Assembly: GCF_000829445.1 (NCBI RefSeq)
Contig: NZ_JXRQ01000015.1
Coordinates: 1-64,000 of the forward strand
Direction: 5' to 3'
DNA from: Jeotgalibacillus alimentarius
GTDB lineage: Bacteria > Bacillota > Bacilli > Bacillales > Jeotgalibacillaceae
Length of the DNA: 64,000 bases
The translations under genes were made by a program, and so were the position numbers. This document shows, piece after piece, positions 27,055 through 36,372 of the stretch. How positions within the stretch are numbered: position 1 is the stretch's first letter; each line of letters begins with the position of its first letter. A model generated the notes under the pieces. The model was given only the letters and a program-made list of their open reading frames with translations. It ran no database searches and was not told the origin of the DNA.

Positions 27055-27503
27055 TTTCCAATCAACTCCCCGGTATCATAGCTTCCTACTTTTTCAGGTA
27101 AATGACTGAAGATTTCCTGAAATAATACCTGATTCATTTTCCCTGCAGTTCTTGAACCCACCAGCAGAACTGCACAGACACGCTGGTTTTTAAAAAATGG
27201 AATGGCAGCAAAGCTTTCGATCTTTTCAGATACGAGAATCGGATGTTCATAAAGATTTCCTGCTGAATAATACTCTTTTACATTTTCAATTATTCTCGCT
27301 TTTCCAGTTTTCACTACGAGCCCTGCAGTTCCCTTTCCGGAATAAAGAACAATACGGCGGTAATTCTCACTGATATTACCTGAAATATACTTCCATCTAA
27401 TCGCATGGTTTTCTTCAGGCAAACAGACTGCTAATGCAGCAACGTCGAGTTCAAATTCGTTCCTCAGTTGTTCTAAAAATGATTCGTAGTGAAAATGTTC
27501 CAT
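27051..27503 (-). CDS. nreA: nitrate sensor NreA (GAF domain)
   Basis: A 150-residue single GAF-domain protein; GKGTAGLVVKTGKARIIENV and IPFFKNQRVCAVLLVGSR are typical. In staphylococci NreA binds nitrate and inhibits NreB when unliganded, adding nitrate control to oxygen control. It lies 54 bases after narI and overlaps nreB by four bases. ATG at 27503 follows AGAAAGAAGG. Confidence 0.88.
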   Translation of the reverse strand: MEHFHYESFLEQLRNEFELDVAALAVCLPEENHAIRWKYISGNISENYRRIVLYSGKGTAGLVVKTGKARIIENVKEYYSAGNLYEHPILVSEKIESFAAIPFFKNQRVCAVLLVGSRTAGKMNQVLFQEIFSHLPEKVGSYDTGELIGN

Positions 27504-27557
27504 CTTAATCCTTCTTTCTCACTTTGTTACCGCTCCTGCAAAGAGCTTCATTCAAGG

Positions 27558-28250
27558 TTAAGAAGCTCTTTTAGGAGAACGGTGTTTTCTGTATAAAATA
27601 TAACTTCTGCCTACATAATGAACCGGTACACTCCATACATGAACCAGTCTTGTATATGGCCAGAGTCCGAAAATCAGAAAGCCTGTCATCACATGCATTT
27701 TGAATGAGAGCGGCACAGCACTCATATAAGCGGCCTCAGGGTTAAAGATCAGAAGACCTCTGAACCAGACAGAAATCGTTTCACGATAGTCAAAGTCGTG
27801 CTGGATATTATTTGTAACTAGCGTAGCATATACACCCATAAATACAATGAATAAAAGCAAAACATTAACTAAAATATCAGAGTTTGTACTCAGTTTTCTG
27901 ACAGATTTTCTGGTAATTCTACGCAGGGTCAGTATCAGCATTCCGGCTAGTGTGATAACTCCGAATAATCCTCCAATGTAAACTGCCCCTATATGATATA
28001 AATGATCATTCACACCAATTGCATGCATCCATTCTTTTGGAATACCAAGCCCTGCCACGTGACCAAAAATGACGGGGATAATTCCGATATGAAAGAGCAG
28101 ACTGCCGATCATCAGCTGCTTCTTTTCAATAAATTCACTGGATTTGGCTGTCCAGCTGAATTGGTCATGTCTAAATCTGAATATATGGCCAAAAATGAAG
28201 GATGCAATACAGATGTATGGAATGACAACCCATAAAAACTGGTCAATCAT
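27558..28250 (-). CDS. narI: respiratory nitrate reductase gamma subunit NarI
   Basis: A 230-residue cytochrome b subunit with five membrane helices that oxidises menaquinol and passes electrons to NarH. Histidine haem ligands lie in GSLLFHIGIIPVIFGHVAG and in SVPLSFKMHVMTGFLIFGLWPYTRLVHVW. Start ATG at 28250 behind AGGAGGT, forming an ATGA overlap with narJ; the longer frame to 28292 is unsupported. Confidence 0.94.
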   Translation of the reverse strand: MIDQFLWVVIPYICIASFIFGHIFRFRHDQFSWTAKSSEFIEKKQLMIGSLLFHIGIIPVIFGHVAGLGIPKEWMHAIGVNDHLYHIGAVYIGGLFGVITLAGMLILTLRRITRKSVRKLSTNSDILVNVLLLFIVFMGVYATLVTNNIQHDFDYRETISVWFRGLLIFNPEAAYMSAVPLSFKMHVMTGFLIFGLWPYTRLVHVWSVPVHYVGRSYILYRKHRSPKRAS

Positions 28251-28816
28251 GATGGTGAGACCTCCTGAGGGATGACGCATGCCTTTAAGCATTCACGTAA
28301 CCCTTTAATTAGAAAGTAATATGCCTCGTTGCTTTTTTCTAATGATTTGAGCAGGTTATATGTGCCGTCTTCAAGGACTGCAAACATGATTTGAAAGCTT
28401 CTTTGCGCACGGTCATCACCGCTCCAGTCTGCCGCATAAATAAACTCACACATGAGCGGCAGAAAGTCAGACAGTTCATTGCCAGGCATATCGAGACCAA
28501 ACATTTCATAAAGAACCTTCAGCTTCGCAAGCATCTGCCCTCTTTCCTTGCCATCCTCGAATTTAAAATATGTCATATATAACGTAGAGCTTTTTTCAAA
28601 ATCAAAAACAGTCGTATAAGCTTCACGCAGTTCATCCAGACTCATACGATGGACCTGATCCCAATACCTTTTTATATGCTCACTCCCCGGCAGATCCGGG
28701 GAAACAGATGCTTCAAAAAATTCAGGATGGAAGGTCAGCTTCTCAGGGTAGGATAGCTGATGAGCAAAGAAATGAAAGGCTTCTTTAAATGATTCAAGCT
28801 TCTCCAGGTTAATCAC
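28247..28816 (-). CDS. narJ: nitrate reductase molybdenum cofactor assembly chaperone NarJ
   Basis: 189 residues from the GTG at 28816, which has GGAGGG seven bases upstream and overlaps the narH stop by 8 bases; this length agrees with NarJ (about 185) and excludes a longer frame inside narH. TorD/DmsD-like helical chaperone, with HFFAHQLSYPEKL at the N terminus and LPLMCEFIYAADWSG near the middle. It assists cofactor insertion into NarG. Confidence 0.92.
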   Translation of the reverse strand: MINLEKLESFKEAFHFFAHQLSYPEKLTFHPEFFEASVSPDLPGSEHIKRYWDQVHRMSLDELREAYTTVFDFEKSSTLYMTYFKFEDGKERGQMLAKLKVLYEMFGLDMPGNELSDFLPLMCEFIYAADWSGDDRAQRSFQIMFAVLEDGTYNLLKSLEKSNEAYYFLIKGLRECLKACVIPQEVSPS

Positions 28817-30344
28817 GCCAGATCCCTCCATAGAAGTTTTCCTCGTAAATTTCTTTGCCTGATTTTCCAGCTGGCATAGCAGGTCCACATCCATCACAGC
28901 CCATGTCATAGCCCTCTGAACCCTGGGCACGGTAAGGGTCCATGTATCCTTCTCTGTGTGAAGTCGGAATCACAAAGCGATCTTCATATTTAGCGATTGA
29001 AAGGAGTCTGTACATTTGCTGCGTTCCATATGCAGACAGCCCTACACGCTCAAGTCTCTCTTCATCGAACTCTTTTCCGCTTGATAATGCACGCATATAT
29101 GATCTCATCATTGCCATACGCTGAAGTGCCCCTTTCACTGACTCTGTGTCACCCGCTGTCAGCATATTTGCCAGATACTGAATCGGCGTTCTCATTTCTT
29201 CGATTGCCGGGAAGATAGCGTCAGGATTCTTAATTGAATCTTTCCCTTCAAAGTAACTCATAATCGGACTGAGCGGCGGTACATACCATACCATTGGCAG
29301 CGTACGGTATTCCGGATGAAGCGGGAAAGCAAGCTTGTAATCAATTGCAAGTTTGTACACTGGTGAATTCTGTGCAGCTTCAATCCAGTCCTGGTTAATG
29401 CCATCTTTTTTCGCCTGTTCAATGACTTCAGGATCATTCGGATCCAGGAACAGACCAAGCTGTGCTTCATATAGATCCTTTTCATCAGGGGTAGACGCAA
29501 CTTCAAGCACGCGGTCTGCATCATACAGCAGCACACCAAGATAACGGATTCTTCCTGTACAAGTCTCAGAGCATACAGTCGGCAGTCCTGATTCAATTCT
29601 CGGGAAGCAGAATGTACACTTTTCAGCTTTATTTGTCTTCCAGTTGAAGTACACTTTTTTGTACGGGCAGCCCGTCATGCAATAACGCCAGCCTCTGCAT
29701 GCTTCCTGGTCCACAAGCACAATCCCATCCTCATCACGCTTATACATTGCACCTGAAGGACATGATGCCACGCAGCTCGGGTTCAGACAGTGTTCACACA
29801 GACGCGGAAGATACATCATAAATGCATTTTCAAAGTTGAATTTAATTTCTTCTTCAATTTTTTTGATATTCGGATCTTCAGGACCGGTAATGTGACCGCC
29901 TGCAAGGTCATCTTCCCAGTTAGGTCCCCATTCCACGTCCATTTTTTCTCCCGTAATTGCTGAGTGTGGACGTGCAACCGGCTGATACTTCTGTTCTTTT
30001 GCATTTGTCAGATGCTCATAGTTATAAGTCCATGGCTCATAGTAATCTTTCATTTCAGGCATATCAGGATTATAAAAGATTTTGCCGAGTGCCATTTTTG
30101 AAAGTTTAGTACCGGCTTTCAGCTCAAGCTTTCCTTTTCGCATCTGCCAGCCGCCCTTATATTTCTCCTGGTCTTCCCACTGCTTCGGATAACCGATCCC
30201 GGGCTTCGTTTCCACATTGTTAAACCACATATACTCTGCACCTGGACGATTCGTCCAGGTGCTCTTACACGTCACACTGCATGTATGACAACCGATACAT
30301 TTATCAAGATTCATTACCATTGCTACTTGTGCTTTAATCTTCAA
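28809..30344 (-). CDS. narH: respiratory nitrate reductase beta subunit NarH
   Basis: A 511-residue iron-sulfur subunit carrying electrons from NarI to NarG. Ferredoxin-type cysteine groups: CIGCHTCSVTC (residues ~16-26), CEHCLNPSCVASCPSGAMY, CRGWRYCMTGCPYKK and CTFC...CSETC. The Trp in CRGWRYC marks the 3Fe-4S cluster. TTG start with AAGGAGGT nine bases upstream; MKIKAQVAMVMNLDKC aligns with the family start. Overlaps narG by 11 bases. Confidence 0.96.
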   Translation of the reverse strand: MKIKAQVAMVMNLDKCIGCHTCSVTCKSTWTNRPGAEYMWFNNVETKPGIGYPKQWEDQEKYKGGWQMRKGKLELKAGTKLSKMALGKIFYNPDMPEMKDYYEPWTYNYEHLTNAKEQKYQPVARPHSAITGEKMDVEWGPNWEDDLAGGHITGPEDPNIKKIEEEIKFNFENAFMMYLPRLCEHCLNPSCVASCPSGAMYKRDEDGIVLVDQEACRGWRYCMTGCPYKKVYFNWKTNKAEKCTFCFPRIESGLPTVCSETCTGRIRYLGVLLYDADRVLEVASTPDEKDLYEAQLGLFLDPNDPEVIEQAKKDGINQDWIEAAQNSPVYKLAIDYKLAFPLHPEYRTLPMVWYVPPLSPIMSYFEGKDSIKNPDAIFPAIEEMRTPIQYLANMLTAGDTESVKGALQRMAMMRSYMRALSSGKEFDEERLERVGLSAYGTQQMYRLLSIAKYEDRFVIPTSHREGYMDPYRAQGSEGYDMGCDGCGPAMPAGKSGKEIYEENFYGGIWRD

Positions 30345-33300
30345 GCCAGTCTACCTCCTTCAGTTTACGGACAGCTACATACACGTCACGCTGATTTCCG
30401 ATTGGCCCATAATAGTTGAACCCGTAACTCAGCTGCGCATAACCGCCCACCATCTGTGTGGGTTTCACATGGATTTTGGTTGGTGCATTATGACTGCCGC
30501 CGCGTTCTCCGGTAATGGATGAACCCGGAACGTTAATGTGCTTATCCTGCGCATGATACATAAACATCGTTCCCTCAGGCATTCTGTGGCTGACAACTGC
30601 ACGTGCTGTGACAACGCCATTACGGTTATACACTTCAAGCCATTCGTTATCCTGAATATCATGTTTCTCTGCGTCTATATTGTTAATCCATACCACAGGT
30701 CCCCCGCGGAACAATGTCAGCATATGAAGGTTATCCTGATACGTACTGTGAATATTCCATTTACCGTGCGGTGTCAGATAACGCAGAATCAGTGTGCTTT
30801 CTTCTCCTGAAATCTTCTTATCCCTGTGTCCAAAAACCATCGGAGGCAGTGTCGGCTTATAGATTGGCAGTGATTCACCGAACTGCAGGAAAATTTCATG
30901 ATCAATATAAAAATGCTGCCTGCCTGTTAATGTACGGAATGGCACATGTCTTTCTATATTGGTTGTAAATGGTGAGTAACGCTTTGAACCTTTGTTAGAT
31001 CCGCTGAACACAGGTGTTGGAATCACTTCTCTCGGCTGTGCTGTAATCTGTTCAAAGGTAATTTTCTCTGCTTTTCTGTCTGCTGATATGTCTTTCAGTG
31101 CAACACCTGTATCTTTTTCCTGTGCTTCCCATGCCTTTTCAGCAACCGCACCGTTTGTAGCTGAAGAAATATGCAACATGGCATTTGCGACATGTCTGGC
31201 AGTGATCAGCTTCGGCATTCCGTTTTTCATCGTTTCATCATGATGTACACCATTGATCAGTTTCAATTCTTCATATTCTTCTGCTACAGGGAAGTTCACG
31301 CCGTGCGCCCCTACTTTACCTGTGCTGATATTCGGGCCAAGCGTAATGTATTTATCATGAACTTTCGTATAATCCCGCTCCACAATCTGAATATTAGGCA
31401 TGGTCTTACCTGGAATCGCTTCAATCTCACCTTTTTTCCAGTCTTTTACGATTCCGTTTGGCTGAGCAATTTCATTTGGAGAATCGTGTCCAAGCGGTGC
31501 CGTTACAATATCCTCATATACTCCCGGCAAATGCATTTCTGCCATTTCTGAGAATTTCTTTGCAAGCGTCCGGTAAATATCCCAGTCTGATCTTGATTCC
31601 CAAAGCGGATCTACAGCCGGGTTAAATGGATGAACGAATGGGTGCATATCTGTTGATGATAAATCTGTTTTCTCATACCAGGTCGCTGCAGGCAGCACGA
31701 TATCTGCATACATCGGTGTCGAAGTCATTCGAAAATCAAGTGCAACAAGCAGATCCAGCTTCCCTTCTACATCCTCGCGCCATTTCACTTCTTCAGGCTT
31801 CTCATCTTCATTCGGCTCAGCAAGGATGCTGTCTGAAGCCCCAAGTAAATGCTTCATAAAATATTCCTGACCTTTTGCGGAGCTTGAAATCAGATTTGAG
31901 CGCCAGACAAACAGTGTACGCGGGAAGTTTTCTTCAGCATCCGGATCTTCAATTGCAAAGTTCATATCACCGTTTACAAGTTTGTCGACTGTATGCCTGA
32001 TCATCTCTTCTTTTGATTTCGCACCCGCTTTTCTTGCTTCTTCAGCAAGCTTCAGGCTGTTCTGATTGAACTGCGGATAGGAAGGCAGCCAGCCAAGTCT
32101 TGCAGCAAGAACGTTATAATCTGCAGGATGCTGATAGCGCACCTTATCTCCAAGTGGCGATTTCAATGAGTCAGTTCCCATCTCTTCATACTTCCACTGA
32201 TCGGTTGCAAAGTAATAATAAGAAGTTGCGTTCTGCAGGCGCGGTGGTCCCTGCCAGTCTTTCGCAAATGCAATGGATGACCATCCTTCAATCGGACGGC
32301 ATTTCTCCTGCCCGACATAGTGAGCCCAGCCGCCGCCATTTTTACCCTGCGAAGCCGTTAAGATCACCAGATTCAGAATTGCGCGGTAGATGGTGTCACT
32401 GTTGAACCAGTGATTAATTCCGGCGCCCATAATAATCATCGATCTGCCATCAGTATCAATAGCATTCTGAGCAAACTCCCGTGCCACCTGTGTAACAACA
32501 GAAGCTTTCACGCCAGTGATTTTTTCCTGCCATGCAGGTGTATAGTGTGAAGCAGCATCTTCATAATCTGCTGCTGTGTGCTGACTTCCTGCTTTCTGCA
32601 CACCGTATTGACTGATCATCAGGTCATAGACTGTTGCTACTTTTGCTGTTGTTCCGTCAGCCAGCGTTACTTCTTTAACCGGGATCGAGCGCCTGAACGT
32701 ACCATTGCCGGCCTGATCAAAGTATGGGAATAAAATCTCTTTCCATTCTCCGCCATGCTCACTCATTGTGAGTGCCGGCTGTACAAATGACCCATCTTCT
32801 TTTTCAAGAATCAGGTTCCAATCCTTTTCTTCTTCCCAGCGCTGACCCATCGTCCCATTTGGCACGATCAGTTCATTCACGGATTCATCAAACAGAACCG
32901 GCTTCCAGTCAGCATGTTCCACATCCTGACCCAGATCTGCTGCACGCAGAAACCTTCCTGCTTTTAACGCATCTCCTTCTTTTTCAAGCATGATCATAAA
33001 CGGCATATCTGTGTATTGCTTAGCGTAGTTGATAAATAATGGTTCTTTTTTCTTTTCGTAAAATTCATCAAGAATCACATGTGTCATTGCCTGTGCGACT
33101 GCGGCATCTGTTCCCGGATTCGGTGCCAGCCAGTTATCTGCAAACTTAACGTTTTCAGCGTAATCAGGTGCGACTGAAACCACTTTTGCTCCTTTATAAC
33201 GGACTTCAGTCATAAAGTGCGCGTCCGGCGTACGTGTTAACGGGACGTTTGATCCCCACATAATCAGATAACCCGCGTTATACCAGTCAGATGACTCAGG

Positions 33301-34017
33301 CACATCCGTCTGCTCTCCCCAAATCTGAGGTGAAGATGGTGGAAGGTCAGCGTACCAGTCATAAAAACTCAGCATTTCACCTCCAAGCAGGTTAATAAAT
33401 CGTGCGCCTGAAGCATAGCTGATCATTGACATGGCAGGAATTGGTGTGAAGCCTGCGATTCTGTCCGGACCCTGATTTTTAATCGTGTAGATCAGTTGAG
33501 CTGAAATCAGTTCTAGTGCTGCTTCCCACGCAACCCGGACATGACCGCCTTTTCCGCGTGCTTTTTTATAGAGCATTGATTTCTCTTTATCCTCAGTAAT
33601 ACTCGCCCATGCTTTGACCGGATCTTTGTGTACTTCTTTTGCTTCCTGCCACAGCTTCCAGAGCTTGCCGCGCATATAAGGGTATTTCACGCGGAGCGGG
33701 CTGTACTCATACCAGGAGAACGAGGCACCACGCGGACAGCCTCTCGGTTCAAATTCAGGCATATCCGGACCGCATGAAGGATAATCGATCTGCTGGTTTT
33801 CCCAGGTAATAATCCCGTTCTTCACAAACACTTTCCAGCTGCAAGATCCCGTGCAGTTTACTCCGTGCGTTGTTCTGACTACTTTGTCGTGTGACCATCT
33901 CTGACGGTACATATTCTCCCATTCTCTATTTTTTTCTTCTAAAATCGACCAGTTACCTGAATATCTTTCTGTCGGTTTAAAAAACTTCATCCCGAGTCCG
34001 AACTTTCGTTTGACCAC
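30334..34017 (-). CDS. narG: respiratory nitrate reductase alpha subunit NarG
   Basis: A 1227-residue bis-MGD catalytic subunit reducing nitrate to nitrite on the cytoplasmic side. The N-terminal cluster region has HGVNCTGSCSWKVFVKNG and the following Asp-rich YPSCGPDMPEFEPRGCPRGA segment; the first cluster ligand is histidine, as in NarG. GTG start with AAGGAG ten bases upstream. First gene of narGHJI-nreABC. An NreC-like site and a CATACT -10 lie upstream. Needs MGD from the mob/moa genes at 17-22 kb. Confidence 0.97.
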   Translation of the reverse strand: MVKRKFGLGMKFFKPTERYSGNWSILEEKNREWENMYRQRWSHDKVVRTTHGVNCTGSCSWKVFVKNGIITWENQQIDYPSCGPDMPEFEPRGCPRGASFSWYEYSPLRVKYPYMRGKLWKLWQEAKEVHKDPVKAWASITEDKEKSMLYKKARGKGGHVRVAWEAALELISAQLIYTIKNQGPDRIAGFTPIPAMSMISYASGARFINLLGGEMLSFYDWYADLPPSSPQIWGEQTDVPESSDWYNAGYLIMWGSNVPLTRTPDAHFMTEVRYKGAKVVSVAPDYAENVKFADNWLAPNPGTDAAVAQAMTHVILDEFYEKKKEPLFINYAKQYTDMPFMIMLEKEGDALKAGRFLRAADLGQDVEHADWKPVLFDESVNELIVPNGTMGQRWEEEKDWNLILEKEDGSFVQPALTMSEHGGEWKEILFPYFDQAGNGTFRRSIPVKEVTLADGTTAKVATVYDLMISQYGVQKAGSQHTAADYEDAASHYTPAWQEKITGVKASVVTQVAREFAQNAIDTDGRSMIIMGAGINHWFNSDTIYRAILNLVILTASQGKNGGGWAHYVGQEKCRPIEGWSSIAFAKDWQGPPRLQNATSYYYFATDQWKYEEMGTDSLKSPLGDKVRYQHPADYNVLAARLGWLPSYPQFNQNSLKLAEEARKAGAKSKEEMIRHTVDKLVNGDMNFAIEDPDAEENFPRTLFVWRSNLISSSAKGQEYFMKHLLGASDSILAEPNEDEKPEEVKWREDVEGKLDLLVALDFRMTSTPMYADIVLPAATWYEKTDLSSTDMHPFVHPFNPAVDPLWESRSDWDIYRTLAKKFSEMAEMHLPGVYEDIVTAPLGHDSPNEIAQPNGIVKDWKKGEIEAIPGKTMPNIQIVERDYTKVHDKYITLGPNISTGKVGAHGVNFPVAEEYEELKLINGVHHDETMKNGMPKLITARHVANAMLHISSATNGAVAEKAWEAQEKDTGVALKDISADRKAEKITFEQITAQPREVIPTPVFSGSNKGSKRYSPFTTNIERHVPFRTLTGRQHFYIDHEIFLQFGESLPIYKPTLPPMVFGHRDKKISGEESTLILRYLTPHGKWNIHSTYQDNLHMLTLFRGGPVVWINNIDAEKHDIQDNEWLEVYNRNGVVTARAVVSHRMPEGTMFMYHAQDKHINVPGSSITGERGGSHNAPTKIHVKPTQMVGGYAQLSYGFNYYGPIGNQRDVYVAVRKLKEVDWLED

Positions 34018-34083
34018 TGTTCAATCACTCCTTATCTGATTGCATCACTTGCAGGAAAAACAATTACATGTATGAATAAGTTC

Positions 34084-34127
34084 AGTATGAGGAAAATACG
34101 TATATGAAACTATTAGGGAAAGTCCTA
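34084..34127 (-). promoter_or_regulatory. narG promoter with NreC-like site
   Basis: TAGGG-AAAG-TCCTA (34114-34127) differs from TAGGG-N4-CCCTA at one base. Minus strand CATACT at 34089-34084 would place the site centred about 43 bases upstream of transcription start. Confidence 0.6.
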
Positions 34128-34155
34128 TATGGACACGGTTAATCCCTTGATTTGT

Positions 34156-34202
34156 AAAAAAACAGGACCACTGAGAATAGATGATCTTCCCAATGGTCCT
34201 GT
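34156..34202 (-). terminator. terminator of scdA
   Basis: ACAGGACCA/TGGTCCTGT arms flank a 23-nt loop and are followed by a T7 run on the minus strand, right after the scdA stop. Confidence 0.8.
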
Positions 34203-34208
34203 CCGGAT

Positions 34209-34907
34209 TTAAAGTGCTGCTTTCACTCTCTCAAATAAAATATTATTCTCTAAATGTATGTGTTCATGCGTATCTCTTTCCAATTCTGCAAGCCGCTGAT
34301 AAACAAGCCGGTATGTCCCACACGCACCCGGTGGCGGAGTAAAATCATTCGTCAGCATTCTGATTTCCTGAAGAACACCACCCGCAGCCTCATGTTCGCT
34401 CTCAAGCTCTGACAATTGCAGTTCTATAATGGCCTTAGCTTCAACTGAAGGTTCTTTCAAGTAAGAGATGACCGCTGGAAAAACCCGCTCATCCTCGTCA
34501 GCCGTATGGTCGATTAATTCTCTTTTTAATTCATCAAACAAATCATTAATCATATTTAAATGAGGATGTGCCTCTCCGTGAACTCTTGATACTTTAGTCA
34601 AATACGGTTTTAATGCCGGGAGTTCTTCTTTCAGATAACGGTGATGCTTGAGTTGAATGTAGTGAATTAATTCTTCCTCAGACAATGTGCCTGGGCGGAT
34701 CCCGGCATAATGCTGTCTGGATGTTTCTATGGCCTTCAATTCTTTTAGCACAAGTTCAGGATCCAGACCTCTCTTTGCAGCTGCTTCACTTAATGGCACT
34801 TTCCCTCCGCAGCAGAAATCGATTCTTAACTCACGAAAAAGGTCACTTGACTGTGGTAAGGCAGATACAATATCAGATACATTTGTCTGTGCTGAAATAG
34901 GTTGCAT
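34209..34907 (-). CDS. scdA: iron-sulfur cluster repair di-iron protein (ScdA/RIC)
   Basis: 232 residues from ATG 34907, which has AAGGAGG upstream; the longer frame to 34976 is unsupported. The N-terminal ScdA_N/DUF542 domain has the FRELRIDFCCGGKVPLSEA hallmark. The C-terminal hemerythrin-like domain has HHRYLKEELPAL, HGEAHPHL, DHTADEDERVFP, ESEHEAAG and HEHIHLENNILFE ligands. Such proteins repair Fe-S clusters hit by nitric oxide or peroxide. Location beside narG fits protection from nitrite-derived NO. Confidence 0.9.
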   Translation of the reverse strand: MQPISAQTNVSDIVSALPQSSDLFRELRIDFCCGGKVPLSEAAAKRGLDPELVLKELKAIETSRQHYAGIRPGTLSEEELIHYIQLKHHRYLKEELPALKPYLTKVSRVHGEAHPHLNMINDLFDELKRELIDHTADEDERVFPAVISYLKEPSVEAKAIIELQLSELESEHEAAGGVLQEIRMLTNDFTPPPGACGTYRLVYQRLAELERDTHEHIHLENNILFERVKAAL

Positions 34908-35001
34908 TCTCGTACTCCTCCTTAACGGATCTTTTGTATATCTGTCTCTATCGTACTTTAGCCTGTATTCAGGCACATCGGGAGGTTCCCTTTAAATGCA
35001 G

Positions 35002-35015
35002 AAGGGGGCTTCCTA
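35002..35015 (-). promoter_or_regulatory. weak NreC-like site upstream of scdA
   Basis: AAGGG-GGCT-TCCTA differs from the consensus at two positions and lies about 95 bases before scdA. No convincing -10 sits at the expected distance, so this is tentative. Confidence 0.3.
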
Positions 35016-35060
35016 TTTTGAATTGAGAATCTGCCTACTCCGGTTTTCACTCTGGAAATG

Positions 35061-35074
35061 TAGGGATTCCCCTT
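35061..35074 (+). promoter_or_regulatory. NreC-like site upstream of the 35.1-kb hemerythrin gene
   Basis: TAGGG-ATTC-CCCTT has one mismatch to the consensus. An extended TGTGATAAG -10-like element at about 35093-35101 places it about 40 bases before the likely start. Confidence 0.55.
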
Positions 35075-35141
35075 ATCTTTTATTCAATTAAACTGTGATA
35101 AGCTAATTTCAAAAGAAGTATATAGCAGAGGAGGACATACA

Positions 35142-35567
35142 ATGACAGGACCATCACTCAAACAGCTTCATGCTCATCATGCTATTCACTCAGGAGGACT
35201 TGCCGGAGCAGTTCAGATGACGATGGGATTAAAAGAAGCGATCTCAGATCAGGCACCGAAAGAAGAAATCCGCAGCCAGATGAAGGCACTGCTTGATTAT
35301 TGGAAAAACCGGATTATCAGCCATGCAGATGCTGAAGAAGAAGATCATGGTTTTTATGCTGAATGTGTGGAAAAGAATCCGGACTTAAAAGATGCAGTGA
35401 TTAAGCTGACGCGGGACCACGATCTGATGCGACAAATCGCAGCAGATATCGAACCTGCGCTTGAGGGGGATTTTGATACCCTGGAGGTGCTGACACAATT
35501 TGAGGCACTGACTGTGATTAATGAACACCACAGCCGGGACGAAGAAAAATTTCTCCTTGGCGGATAA
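35142..35567 (+). CDS. hemerythrin-like domain protein
   Basis: A 141-residue helical protein with metal-ligand motifs LHAHHAIHSGG (9-19), SHADAEEEDHGFY (about 66-78), TRDHDLMRQ (about 97) and NEHHSRDEEKF (C-terminal). GAGGAGG precedes ATG. First gene of a two-gene unit with the YwiC-like gene, divergent from scdA. Probably binds O2 or NO in the same stress context; ligand is inferred. Confidence 0.78.
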   Translation: MTGPSLKQLHAHHAIHSGGLAGAVQMTMGLKEAISDQAPKEEIRSQMKALLDYWKNRIISHADAEEEDHGFYAECVEKNPDLKDAVIKLTRDHDLMRQIAADIEPALEGDFDTLEVLTQFEALTVINEHHSRDEEKFLLGG

Positions 35568-35589
35568 ATGAAGATGGAGGCACAAAGCC

Positions 35590-36315
35590 ATGTTTGCTTT
35601 CAATAAACCTTCCCAGCACGGAACCTGGGCCATGTTAACCTTTCCTCCCGTGCTTGGATTATTTTATAGCACCTTTACCTGGCAGCATTTATTTTTCTTT
35701 ACCGGCTGGCTGATCATCTTTTTTATGAGTGAGCAGCTTTTGTTCTGGTATAAACGCCCCGCAAAGAGGAAAGAATATCGCAACACAACCATTCTGATGG
35801 GGTTTACTGCCGGTTTGTTTTTTATCATTCCAACGCTCTATAACCCAGGCGTGATTTTATTGTTTTCAGCTATGCTCCCTCTTCTGCTCGTTTCTCTGAC
35901 TTTTGTAAAATTGAAGAAGGAAAGACATATATTAAATGACTTATCCGGTATTGCAATATTCTCACTCGCGGGCATGATTTCAGCTTATATCGGGAGCGAA
36001 GCATACCATTTCAGTGCTTTTATTCTACCGTTTTTATTTTTTTCAGGATCCGCCTTTTTTGTAAAAACGATGATTCGGGAAAAGAAAAGCACTTTCTACA
36101 GAAACCTGTCTTTTGGTTATCACTTACTGATTACAGGTCTTATGTTTTTATGGCATCCTATACTGGGAGCCGTTCTGCTCATCAGTCTCGGCAGAGCAAT
36201 CTGGTTCTGGGGAAAATCTTATACACCGAAACAGATCGGTATCTTTGAGATCGCCAATTCCACAATTGTGCTGATTGCCTATATTGTTTATGTTGTAAGT
36301 GTTTATTCCATTTAA
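35590..36315 (+). CDS. ywiC: YwiC-like membrane protein
   Basis: A 241-residue protein with about seven to eight membrane helices. The N terminus NKPSQHGTWAMLTFPPVLGLF is the YwiC family signature. In Bacillus subtilis ywiC lies beside narK-fnr, so its presence in a nitrate cluster is consistent. No biochemical function is established. It follows the hemerythrin gene by 22 bases. Confidence 0.8.
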   Translation: MFAFNKPSQHGTWAMLTFPPVLGLFYSTFTWQHLFFFTGWLIIFFMSEQLLFWYKRPAKRKEYRNTTILMGFTAGLFFIIPTLYNPGVILLFSAMLPLLLVSLTFVKLKKERHILNDLSGIAIFSLAGMISAYIGSEAYHFSAFILPFLFFSGSAFFVKTMIREKKSTFYRNLSFGYHLLITGLMFLWHPILGAVLLISLGRAIWFWGKSYTPKQIGIFEIANSTIVLIAYIVYVVSVYSI

Positions 36316-36358
36316 AAAGAAAGATGGCGCTCTTTTTCTCAAGCGCCATCTTTCTTTT
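36315..36358. terminator. bidirectional terminator ywiC/moeB
   Basis: AAAGAAAGATGGCGCT/AGCGCCATCTTTCTTT forms a 16-17 bp stem with a 10-nt loop and T- or A-rich flanks on both strands. Confidence 0.85.
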
Positions 36359-36372
36359 AGTTGTAAAAAGGT

